DNA from: Lujinxingia vulgaris
GTDB taxonomy: Bacteria; Myxococcota_A; Bradymonadia; Bradymonadales; Bradymonadaceae
Reading direction: 5' to 3'
NCBI RefSeq assembly: GCF_007997015.1
Contig: NZ_VOSM01000003.1
Coordinates: 434,001-498,000, forward strand
DNA: 64,000 nucleotides
This document shows positions 1 to 7,121 of this stretch, in pieces; the first letter of the stretch is position 1; each line of letters begins with the position of its first letter. Position numbers and translations under genes: made by a program. A model generated the notes under the pieces. That model was given only the letters and a program-made list of their open reading frames with translations, had not been told where the DNA came from and did no database searches.

Positions 1-1
1 G

Positions 2-733
2 GCGCTCGAAGAGGTCGCCGGCGATCCGGATCTCGTGCACGGCATCGGGCCCACCAGCGCCTCGCATCTGAGCGAGCTTGTGCAGATGCTCAAAAGCTAC
101 CGCGCTCGTTTTCGCGAAGCCGAGAAGAACGGCACCTCGCTCACCGAGGTGGGCCGCGCCTTTCTCAAGCGCACCAAACTCATCGAACACGTGCGCAACA
201 CCGAGAAAAACCCCAAAATCGCTCGCCGCCGCGTCGACAACCTCGAAGACCTCCTGGGCTCCATCGCCACCTTTGAGGAGCGCGAAGGCGGCACGCTGGA
301 GGGCTACCTCAACCGCATCTCGCTCGACCGCACCTACGATAACGGGGAGGAGGAGAAGGCGCGCGGGGTCAAGATGATGACCCTGCACTCCTCCAAAGGT
401 CTGGAGTTCAAGGTGGTCTTCTTTGTGGGGCTGGAAGAGGGCTACATGCCGCACGAGCGCAGCAAGACCAGCGAGGACGGCATCGCCGAGGAGCGCCGCC
501 TGGCCTACGTCGGGCTCACCCGCGCCAAGGAGGTGCTCTATCTGACCTCGGCCGCCGAACGCACCCGTTTTGGCCAGAAGGAAGAGCGCGAGCCCAGCCG
601 CTTTCTCGACGAGATTCCGCTGAAGTTGCTCAAAACCGTCAGCGCCGCGGGCGCAAGCTCGCTGAGCGCGAAGCGCGAAGATCAAAATCTGCGTTATCTG
701 GCCGCGCTGCGCTCGGCGATCTTCGACGACTGA
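2..733 (+). CDS. UvrD/Rep-type superfamily 1 DNA helicase, C-terminal part (5' end outside window)
   Basis: The reading frame is open from the first bases of the window, so the gene starts upstream and only about 244 C-terminal codons are seen. The visible part carries the helicase motifs of UvrD/PcrA/Rep enzymes: a motif V region reading TLHSSKGLEF and a motif VI region reading EERRLAYVGLTRAK, whose arginines contact ATP. These enzymes unwind DNA 3' to 5' in nucleotide-excision and mismatch repair or help replication past roadblocks. The tail after motif VI is short and basic, and no PcrA-type C-terminal Tudor domain is obvious. Which paralogue this is (UvrD, PcrA or Rep) cannot be decided from the fragment. 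Confidence 0.9.
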   Translation, partial: ALEEVAGDPDLVHGIGPTSASHLSELVQMLKSYRARFREAEKNGTSLTEVGRAFLKRTKLIEHVRNTEKNPKIARRRVDNLEDLLGSIATFEEREGGTLEGYLNRISLDRTYDNGEEEKARGVKMMTLHSSKGLEFKVVFFVGLEEGYMPHERSKTSEDGIAEERRLAYVGLTRAKEVLYLTSAAERTRFGQKEEREPSRFLDEIPLKLLKTVSAAGASSLSAKREDQNLRYLAALRSAIFDD

Positions 734-932
734 AGCGATGGAGACGCCAGAGCTGCCCCGCAACCTCGCGCCTTGACGAGAATTCGCAGCGGAGCCCTTT
801 TACCGTCCCGGGCCATCCGTTAGTCTTTCGGCCGCAGCGCCCGGGCTCTCGACATCGACGCCGGCGCGCGGCCCACATTGTTGACGACGTTCACGCATCG
901 CCGGGCCTTCGGCCCGGCCTATGAGGTACATC

Positions 933-1580
933 ATGTCTCGCTGGTTTTCTGCTTCTCCCCTTCTGCTGACGCTCGTGCTGGCTCTGCCCGCCTGTCAGGA
1001 CTCCCAGACTCGACCCGACCAGGCCACGGCCACCTCGCCGACCACCGATGAGCCCGGTCAGATGGCAGAAAAGAAGGAGGAGGCGCGAAACCTCCACGCC
1101 GAGCTCCGCGCGCTCTTCGGCGGCTTTGAGTACGTCCCCACCCGCGAAGACCTCTTGCAGGTGGGTCCTGGCGAGGAGGTGGTGCCGGTGCTCCTTGAGC
1201 TTTACCGCTCCGAGAAGGTCAGCCCGCACCAGCAGCACCACGCGCTGCGCGCGCTGCAGTTCTACCCGGAGCACCCGGAGGTCGCCCGCACCTATGAGAC
1301 GGTGATTCGCGGCGAGGACACTGCGGACCAGGACCGCCGGGTGGCGGTGCGCGCGTACGGCCGCGCCTTTGGTGACCAGGGCCTGGAGCTGCTTGGCTTT
1401 GCTCTGGCCCACGACGACTACCACACCCGCGCCTCGGCCATCGCCGCGATCGAGCTTATTGGCAGCGAGCCCTCCCTCGAGCTCCTTGAGAGCCGCATGA
1501 GCGAGGAGCCCGAGGTCGAGCTTCAGGCCGAGATCAAACGTGTGCTGGACGCCGCCGCCAAGAGCGAGGCCACCCGATGA
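933..1580 (+). CDS. HEAT-repeat-like lipoprotein, copy 1 of a duplicated cassette
   Basis: The product is 215 aa with a type II signal peptide (hydrophobic stretch, then the lipobox LPAC), so it is probably anchored in the outer or inner membrane. The body is helical with HEAT/PBS-like units (for example EVVPVLLELYRSEKV and RVAVRAYGRAFGD). The start at 933 is preferred because GAGG lies 7 bases upstream. An ATG at 921 would sit directly behind a GC-rich hairpin (about 898-917). The stop overlaps the next start (ATGA), so it is translationally coupled to the metalloprotease. A diverged paralogue lies at 3349-3984, also coupled to a protease. Function is unknown; a chaperone, inhibitor or docking partner for the protease is an inference from the conserved pairing. 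Confidence 0.75.
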   Translation: MSRWFSASPLLLTLVLALPACQDSQTRPDQATATSPTTDEPGQMAEKKEEARNLHAELRALFGGFEYVPTREDLLQVGPGEEVVPVLLELYRSEKVSPHQQHHALRALQFYPEHPEVARTYETVIRGEDTADQDRRVAVRAYGRAFGDQGLELLGFALAHDDYHTRASAIAAIELIGSEPSLELLESRMSEEPEVELQAEIKRVLDAAAKSEATR

Positions 1581-3181
1581 TGCGCACCCTCACCACCCGA
1601 CTCGTGGCGCTGCTGGCGCTGACCTCGGCGGCCGCGCTGGGGGCCTGCGTGCCTCAAGAGCCCGCCGAAGAACAGCCCCTGATCGTCATCGACGAAGATC
1701 CGGAACCCACCGAGAACGACGCCGGCGATGAAGACACATCTTCAGATCCCGACGCCGATGGCGAGCCCGCGACCGTCTGCACCAACACCTGCTCCAGCGC
1801 CCGCGATGGCCAGTGCGACGACGGCGGCACCGGCGCCCTCTTTGAGAGCTGCGACTACGGTACAGACTGCGCCGACTGCGGCTCGCGACCGGTGATTGAA
1901 GAACCCGATCCCGACCCGGATCCCGAGCCCATCTGCACCGACAGCTGCCAGTACGCCAACGACGGCGAATGCGACGATGGCGGCGCCGGCGCCCAGTACG
2001 ACGTCTGCACCTACGGCACCGACTGCGGCGACTGCGGCTCGCGTGACGCCCGCCGCAGCTGCAACTCCAACGCCGAGTGCAGCGAGGGGCGCGTGTGCAA
2101 CGCGACCGGCCAATGCGTGAGCAGCCAGGGCGCCTCGTCGATCGAGTTTGTGACCATCACCGACTTCCAGGCCAGCGCCCAGGACGTCTGGGACTCGGAG
2201 TTTGAGGTCGGTGGCGACGTGCGCTCGGTCTCGCTGATCGTGGAGATGATGGATCCCGCGGCCACCGCCTACATCTGGGAGGTCATCACTCCACAGAACA
2301 CGCTGCTCTTCGATTTCGAACGGCAAGATCAGTCATTGATGCACGTTTATCCCGTCACTGCTGGCGGGCAGATGGGCATTCTTTTGCCCAACTCGCCACA
2401 GTTTGCGCTGAGCGCGGGCACCTACCGTGTTCGCCTCTGGACCGAAGACGCCTCCCGGGTGCGCGTGCACGCGCTGATCAAACGCGGACCGCTTAACCCC
2501 CAGGGTGGCAGCCTGCCGGTGAACTTCTGGTTTACCGAACAGGATTATATGGACGCTGCCCAGGCCCAGCAGAGCGCGGACTTTCAAGAAGGCCTGGAGG
2601 TCTTCCGTCAGATCTACGCCAACATCGGCATCGCACTCGGCCCGGTGCGCTACCGCGATGTCGAGGGCACTCTGGGTCGCCAGATCGCCGTGCCGCAGGA
2701 CGAAAACGTACTCTGCGAGGGAATCCGTCAGGTGGCCACCGAGGCCAATCTCTCGGGCATCAACCTCTTTATGATCGACGACGCACCGAGCCTGGGCATC
2801 CTGGGCATCTCCTGCGGCCTGCCCGGCGCTCCCACTCGCCCCGGGGTGGCGCGTGCAGGCGCGGCCATTGCGCTGGCCTATCTGAACTACTCCCCGGAGA
2901 TTTTCGGCGAGACGGTGGCTCACGAGGCTGGCCATTACCTGGGTCTCTTCCACACCACCGAGCGCACCGGCGCGGACTTCGACCCTCTCGACGATACGCC
3001 GGAGTGCCCGGCACCCCGTCCTCTTGGCGAGGATGAGTTTATGGGGCCGGATGATTGCATCGGTCGGGGCGCCGACAACACCATGTTCTGGACCTCGTTC
3101 AGCCAGGGCGGTCGCCAGACCACGCTGACCCCCCATCAGCGCTTCGTGCTGATGAACAACGCGCTCATCGAGACCTACTGA
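1577..3181 (+). CDS. Secreted lipoprotein zinc metalloprotease (metzincin type) with two Cys-rich GTDCxDCG repeats, copy 1
   Basis: A 534-aa protein. It begins with a signal peptide and lipobox LGAC, followed by an acidic linker. Two Cys-rich modules of about 40 residues each end in GTDCxDCGSR. A third short Cys-rich stretch and a beta-rich region follow. The zinc-binding motif HEAGHYLGLFH lies at about residues 449-459; it is the metzincin HExxHxxGxxH pattern, with three His ligands and Glu as general base. A likely Met-turn (NTMFW) lies about 50 residues later. This arrangement is closest to pappalysin-like (M43) peptidases. The Cys modules resemble LNR-like repeats. It would act at the cell surface. 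It overlaps the upstream HEAT lipoprotein gene by 4 bases. Confidence 0.85.
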   Translation: MMRTLTTRLVALLALTSAAALGACVPQEPAEEQPLIVIDEDPEPTENDAGDEDTSSDPDADGEPATVCTNTCSSARDGQCDDGGTGALFESCDYGTDCADCGSRPVIEEPDPDPDPEPICTDSCQYANDGECDDGGAGAQYDVCTYGTDCGDCGSRDARRSCNSNAECSEGRVCNATGQCVSSQGASSIEFVTITDFQASAQDVWDSEFEVGGDVRSVSLIVEMMDPAATAYIWEVITPQNTLLFDFERQDQSLMHVYPVTAGGQMGILLPNSPQFALSAGTYRVRLWTEDASRVRVHALIKRGPLNPQGGSLPVNFWFTEQDYMDAAQAQQSADFQEGLEVFRQIYANIGIALGPVRYRDVEGTLGRQIAVPQDENVLCEGIRQVATEANLSGINLFMIDDAPSLGILGISCGLPGAPTRPGVARAGAAIALAYLNYSPEIFGETVAHEAGHYLGLFHTTERTGADFDPLDDTPECPAPRPLGEDEFMGPDDCIGRGADNTMFWTSFSQGGRQTTLTPHQRFVLMNNALIETY

Positions 3182-3209
3182 GTATCGGAGATTTGCGGGC
3201 GGTCGTCGG

Positions 3210-3237
3210 TTTACACAACCCAACACTTTGCGATAAG
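3210..3237 (+). promoter_or_regulatory. Candidate promoter for the second HEAT/protease cassette
   Basis: TTTACA (3210-3215) is followed after 16 bases by GATAAG (3232-3237) in the only intergenic gap before the second cassette. No clear terminator follows the first cassette, so read-through is also possible. The match is moderate. Confidence 0.35.
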
Positions 3238-3348
3238 TTACATCTCGAACCCGGGCGAGCTCTCGCGCAGTCTTTTCTCCTGATGAATGACTCGGCACAC
3301 GCGTTTTTGGGGAGAGGCGCCTAAAACCTGATCATCCAGGATGACTCG

Positions 3349-3984
3349 ATGTCTCATTTAGGTATCGCCATCACCGGTCTCTTGTTGCTGGTGTCGTTGG
3401 CTCCCGGCTGCGATCGCGTTGAGGTGGCGGCAACTTCGGTGCAGGAGCAGGCTCGTTCAAACCCACCACTTGAGCCTGAGCCGTCGGTCGACTCCCCGGC
3501 CGGCACCGATAAATCTCGAACCCAACTCATCGAGCTTTTCAGCGGGTACGAATTCGTCCCTGACGCCAGCGACCTTAATCGGGTTGGCACTCCTGACGAG
3601 GTTGTGCCAGTACTCATTGCGCTCTTCCACTCTGAAAATATATCCCCCCAGCAGCGACATCACGCATTGCGGGCGCTACGACACTATCCAGATCATCCCG
3701 ATGCAATGGCCACACTCGAAACGGTCATCGTCGATGACGAGGGCAACGCCCTGGCGCGCCAGGTCGCGGTGCGTGCCTACGGGCGAGCGCTGAACGATGA
3801 GGCCATAGACCTGCTAGCGTTGATGCTTGAGCACAAAGATGACCTCATCCGAATAACAGCACGGGCCGCGCTTGAGCACATTGACTCGGAAGAAAGTCGA
3901 CGCGTGTTGGCAGAGGATTCGAGTCTCGATTCGAACGTTTCGGCAACATCCAATTCTTCCTTCGCCGAGGATCCGTTGCCATGA
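3349..3984 (+). CDS. HEAT-repeat-like lipoprotein, copy 2
   Basis: A 211-aa lipoprotein (lipobox APGC) paralogous to the protein at 933-1580. Shared blocks include EVVPVL, HHALRAL, VAVRAYGRA and the spacing between them, so it has the same helical-repeat fold. The C-terminal tail is Ser/Asn-rich and unrelated to copy 1. The start at 3349 has AGGA about 9 bases upstream. The stop overlaps the start of the next protease gene (ATGA), as in copy 1. GC content and codon choice are visibly lower-GC than in copy 1, which suggests either a different origin or a longer independent history. Function is unknown beyond the conserved pairing. Confidence 0.75.
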   Translation: MSHLGIAITGLLLLVSLAPGCDRVEVAATSVQEQARSNPPLEPEPSVDSPAGTDKSRTQLIELFSGYEFVPDASDLNRVGTPDEVVPVLIALFHSENISPQQRHHALRALRHYPDHPDAMATLETVIVDDEGNALARQVAVRAYGRALNDEAIDLLALMLEHKDDLIRITARAALEHIDSEESRRVLAEDSSLDSNVSATSNSSFAEDPLP

Positions 3985-5603
3985 AGTATGTACATCAGCG
4001 CCCTAACGCCATCTCCTCTTCCCTTTCGATGCTGTGTGCGTTGCTGCTCTCGGCGTGTTCACCTCCAACAGAGTCTGATCCATCTCTCGTAGCGACTCCC
4101 CCCGATGTATCCTTCGAGCCTGATAGCTCGTTAGACGATGTTGGACAGGACGTCGACGCTCCCGAAGTACCGACTATTTGTGAGAATTCGTGTGCTACGT
4201 CGGGAGACGGCGTGTGTGAAGATGGCGCACCCGACGCACCGTACAGCTATTGCGCCTATGGCACCGATTGTATCGACTGCGGCCCCAGGCCCGTGCTTGA
4301 CGAACCCGAGCCGGAACCCGAGCCGGAACCCGAACCAGAACCCGAGCCGGATCCCCTGTGTGCTAATCATTGCCCTCACGCTGGCAATGGAATCTGTGAG
4401 GACGGCGCTCCGGATGCAAGTGGTGCGCTTTGCACCTACGGTACCGATTGCACCGATTGTGGACCGCGCGATGCACAACGCCACTGCCTGGAGCAAAATG
4501 ATTGCGCCGAAGGGTTGCTGTGCAACGCCACCGGTCAATGCGTGGCAAGCCAGGGAAGGTCTTCTCTTGAGAGGCTGACCCTGAATGAGTTCGAGTCGAC
4601 AGGCTACCGCAACTGGACCACGGAGTTTGAGGTAGGTGAAGGCATCCAGTCGGCAACGCTTCTCCTGGAGATGAGCACGTCGACCGATACCGCCTGGGTT
4701 CAGGAGATTCGCGCTATCGACGGCCCGCTCTATTACCTGAATGGAAGCCCTGAGCAGTCGTTGACCTCCGTCTTCAGCAGCAGCCGTGGGGGGCTCCTGG
4801 GGGTGTTGATGCCAAACACGCCACGCTTCACCCTGGAGCCCGGGCGCTACACGGTACGTTTGAACACCTACGACCCCGGTACAGTGCGGCTGCACCTGCT
4901 TCTTAAGCGTGGGCCGGAACATCCCCAGGGAGGCAGCCTCCCCATCAACTTCTGGTTCGCGAATCAAGATTTTGTGCAAGCTGACGACGCCCCCCATGAC
5001 GACGATTTTGTTCGTGCGCAGGAGCGGTTCTTCGAGCTGCTTTCCCTTGCTGGCATCTCCCCCGGCCCTGTCACGTACAACGAGGCCACTGGCACGCTGG
5101 CGCGGACAATTGCCGCGCCTTCAGACGGTCCCGCAAGCTGCGGTCACCTCCGCGAGATTCTCTCGGAGGGATCACAGCCCGGGATCAACATCATGATGAT
5201 CAGTCACTACCCGGACTCCGGGGTTGAAGGCCACTCATGCGGTATCCCTGGTCCCCCCAATCTTCAGCTCAATTCTCGCTCCGGTGTACTGGTCAGCCTA
5301 CAAAACCTGCGTTACTCGCCTGGGTATGTTGGAAATGTCATGGCCCACGAGGTAGGGCATTATCTGGGACTCTTTCACCCGTCGGAGCGCGGTGGCACCA
5401 GTCACGATCCTCTCGGCGATACCGAAGAGTGCACAACGGAACATGACCTCAATGAGGACGGCACGATCAGTCGCGATGAGTGCGTTGGCTTAGGCGCTGA
5501 GAACGTGATGTTCTGGACCGGCTCGATGGTTAACTCGGAGGTCGAATGGACCCCCCATCAGCGCTTCGTGCTGATGAACAACGCGCTCATCGAGACCTAC
5601 TGA
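3981..5603 (+). CDS. Secreted lipoprotein zinc metalloprotease (metzincin type), copy 2
   Basis: A 540-aa paralogue of the protein at 1577-3181 with the same order of parts: lipobox LSAC, two Cys-rich GTDCxDCG modules separated by a Glu-Pro run, a beta-rich region, and the zinc motif HEVGHYLGLFH at about residues 456-466. A Met-turn-like NVMFW follows. All catalytic ligands are intact, so both copies are predicted active. The upstream two thirds are clearly diverged and lower in GC. The last 56 bases through the stop (5549-5604) are nevertheless identical to 3127-3182. This tract encodes HQRFVLMNNALIETY and points to gene conversion or recent recombination. Confidence 0.85.
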   Translation: MKYVHQRPNAISSSLSMLCALLLSACSPPTESDPSLVATPPDVSFEPDSSLDDVGQDVDAPEVPTICENSCATSGDGVCEDGAPDAPYSYCAYGTDCIDCGPRPVLDEPEPEPEPEPEPEPEPDPLCANHCPHAGNGICEDGAPDASGALCTYGTDCTDCGPRDAQRHCLEQNDCAEGLLCNATGQCVASQGRSSLERLTLNEFESTGYRNWTTEFEVGEGIQSATLLLEMSTSTDTAWVQEIRAIDGPLYYLNGSPEQSLTSVFSSSRGGLLGVLMPNTPRFTLEPGRYTVRLNTYDPGTVRLHLLLKRGPEHPQGGSLPINFWFANQDFVQADDAPHDDDFVRAQERFFELLSLAGISPGPVTYNEATGTLARTIAAPSDGPASCGHLREILSEGSQPGINIMMISHYPDSGVEGHSCGIPGPPNLQLNSRSGVLVSLQNLRYSPGYVGNVMAHEVGHYLGLFHPSERGGTSHDPLGDTEECTTEHDLNEDGTISRDECVGLGAENVMFWTGSMVNSEVEWTPHQRFVLMNNALIETY

Positions 5604-5610
5604 GCCTTCG

Positions 5611-5641
5611 GGGCGCTCCTCAACGGGGAGCGCCCGTTTTT
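5611..5641 (+). terminator. Rho-independent terminator after the protease cassettes
   Basis: A 9-bp perfect GC stem (5611-5619 with 5627-5635) with a 7-base loop is followed by GTTTTTCT. It begins eight bases after the protease stop codon. Confidence 0.85.
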
Positions 5642-5647
5642 CTGGCC

Positions 5648-5799
5648 AGGGCAATCGCAAAGTGGGCCCCCACCACCCGCCACCGTAGGGGGACCCCTTG
5701 TGGGTCCCCGCCCTGGGAGTTCGGGAGGGGCACAAGACCCCTCCCTACGGATTGGGTGGGTTCTCCATAAAAAGTCTTGTGAGACTTTGCGATTGCCCT
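5648..5799. repeat. MITE-like palindromic element in the 5604-5979 gap
   Basis: A 152-bp non-coding element is bounded by perfect 16-bp inverted repeats (5648-5663 and 5784-5799). Inside is a second inverted pair (CCGTAGGG with CCCTACGG), then two hairpins with 8-bp stems (GGGGACCC/GGGTCCCC and GGGAGGGG/CCCCTCCC). Folded, either strand gives a cloverleaf-like structure. No transposase gene is nearby. The rest of the gap (5800-5979) shows no gene or clear signal. Confidence 0.6.
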
Positions 5800-5979
5800 G
5801 TTTTCCTGGCCTGCCTGGCTTGACAAGAGGCGCGCTGGCCCCGAAAGTTCCCCGCCACCCGAGCACCCGCCCGCGAGCTAAGTCGTGGCGCCCGCGGTGT
5901 TTCTCACTACAGTTTTGTTCCGGCGCGCTGGCCGGGGGGCAACCTCAGTGCGCCCCCCTTACTCTTCCCCGGATCTTGC

Positions 5980-6750
5980 ATGTACGACGCGACACTTCCT
6001 CCCCTGAAACAATTTGCTTTTCTGCCCGACTTTCCCGACCACCTGGCCGAGCTCGAGGAGCTGGCCGAGCCCGAAGACTGGGAGTACCGCTTCACCGACA
6101 GCGACTTCCCGCGCCCCATCCTCTACTCCTACATCATTCACACCTTCAATCGGATCGAGGAGGAAGGCAAAGTCGTCACCACCGACGACGGCACCGGCGC
6201 CTGCTTTGATACCGGCCTTGTGACCGAGCATCAGGAGCCCATCTACGCGATCTTTGGCGACAATAAGATCCCCGACCGGCAGCCCTGGTACTTTCAGGGT
6301 TTTGTGCGCAAAGGCGACACGCGTATGAACCGCTTTCCCACGCTGCCGGACATCGCCACCTACTTCGAGGATCCCACCGACGTGGTCTTCGATCCGCGGA
6401 TGGAAGTGCGCAAAAACATCGAGCACATCATCGCCGAGAACCGCGAGCGGCTCCCCGAAGAGTTTGATGGCATGGGGGACTTCCAGCTGCAGACCCTGCT
6501 CACCGGCGGCTTTGAGAACGCCCTGGCCCGCGTGCGCCGCAACTACCGCATCGCCGTGCCGCAGTACCACCGCGGGCGCATTCAGCTCCTCTTGCCCCTC
6601 TGCCTGCGCCAGCCTTCGGAGGCCGACCTGGCTGCCGTGGTCGAGCGTCGCGAAGGCTACTACCGCGTGGCCACCTGCCTGACCCTCGACCAGGCCTACT
6701 CCAACGCCCGGCTCATCGGGCGGCTGGATGATAACTGGCTGCGCAACTGA
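5980..6750 (+). CDS. DUF3825 domain protein
   Basis: A 256-aa soluble protein without signal peptide or membrane segment. The whole length resembles the DUF3825 family: an N-terminal LPPLKQFAFLPDF stretch, the motif ACFDTGLVTEHQEPIYAIF, and a C-terminal segment with the family-typical YRIAVPQYHRGRIQLLLPL strand. DUF3825 proteins are often found next to or fused with RNA-binding or nucleic-acid-processing domains, but no biochemical role is established to my knowledge. It stands alone here, between the palindromic element and a strong hairpin. The ribosome-binding site is weak (only GGA before the ATG). Confidence 0.75.
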   Translation: MYDATLPPLKQFAFLPDFPDHLAELEELAEPEDWEYRFTDSDFPRPILYSYIIHTFNRIEEEGKVVTTDDGTGACFDTGLVTEHQEPIYAIFGDNKIPDRQPWYFQGFVRKGDTRMNRFPTLPDIATYFEDPTDVVFDPRMEVRKNIEHIIAENRERLPEEFDGMGDFQLQTLLTGGFENALARVRRNYRIAVPQYHRGRIQLLLPLCLRQPSEADLAAVVERREGYYRVATCLTLDQAYSNARLIGRLDDNWLRN

Positions 6751-6777
6751 TTCATCGGTACCAGCGCTTAAAACGAA

Positions 6778-6809
6778 CGAAGGCCACCTCCCAAAAGAGG
6801 TGGCCTTCG
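6778..6809. terminator. Bidirectional terminator hairpin between converging genes
   Basis: A perfect 13-bp stem (6778-6790 with 6797-6809) with a six-base loop lies between the converging DUF3825 gene and yqaE-like gene. The flanks have only short A- or T-rich runs, so it is a moderate terminator for both. Confidence 0.7.
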
Positions 6810-6846
6810 TATTTGCACCCTGAAACGGGCTGGCTCGCGTTGTGTT

Positions 6847-7008
6847 TCAATCCGCTTTGGCGATCACCCAGATGGCGTGAACGATGCCCGGGATAAAGCC
6901 CAGAATGGTCAGAAGAATGTTGATCCAGAAGGCCGTGCCCAGACCGACGGTGAGGAAGACGCCCAGGGGCGGGAGAAAGATTGCGGCGATAATTCGGATC
7001 AGGGACAT
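6847..7008 (-). CDS. YqaE/Pmp3 family small membrane protein
   Basis: A 53-aa protein read on the minus strand, starting MSLIRIIAAIFLPPLGVFLT and ending in a short charged tail. It consists almost entirely of two hydrophobic helices joined by a short turn, with PPLGVFL in the first and GFIPGIVHAIW in the second. This is the signature of the YqaE/Pmp3/stress-induced proteolipid (UPF0057) family. Family members are membrane proteins linked to salt, cold or membrane-potential stress. AGGAG lies 7 bases before the ATG, supporting the start. The gene is monocistronic. Confidence 0.9.
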   Translation of the reverse strand: MSLIRIIAAIFLPPLGVFLTVGLGTAFWINILLTILGFIPGIVHAIWVIAKAD

Positions 7009-7121
7009 CTACGGCTCCTTTCGTCATTCAGTGTGACGAGGTGCAACGGTTTTTGGGGGGGCATTTTTGCGAACACGTCGCGAAACTAGACGCAGGACGC
7101 CGCGATGCAACGTATGTGCGC

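Noticed and set aside
2333-3298. Long minus-strand open frame opposite the first metalloprotease
   Set aside because: It is a shadow of the GC-rich coding strand; the plus-strand frame has signal peptide, Cys modules and zinc motif.
3341-3361. A six-codon leader ORF (ATG at 3341) before the second HEAT lipoprotein
   Set aside because: It overlaps the likely ribosome-binding region and has no attenuator-type codons or conserved counterpart in the first cassette.
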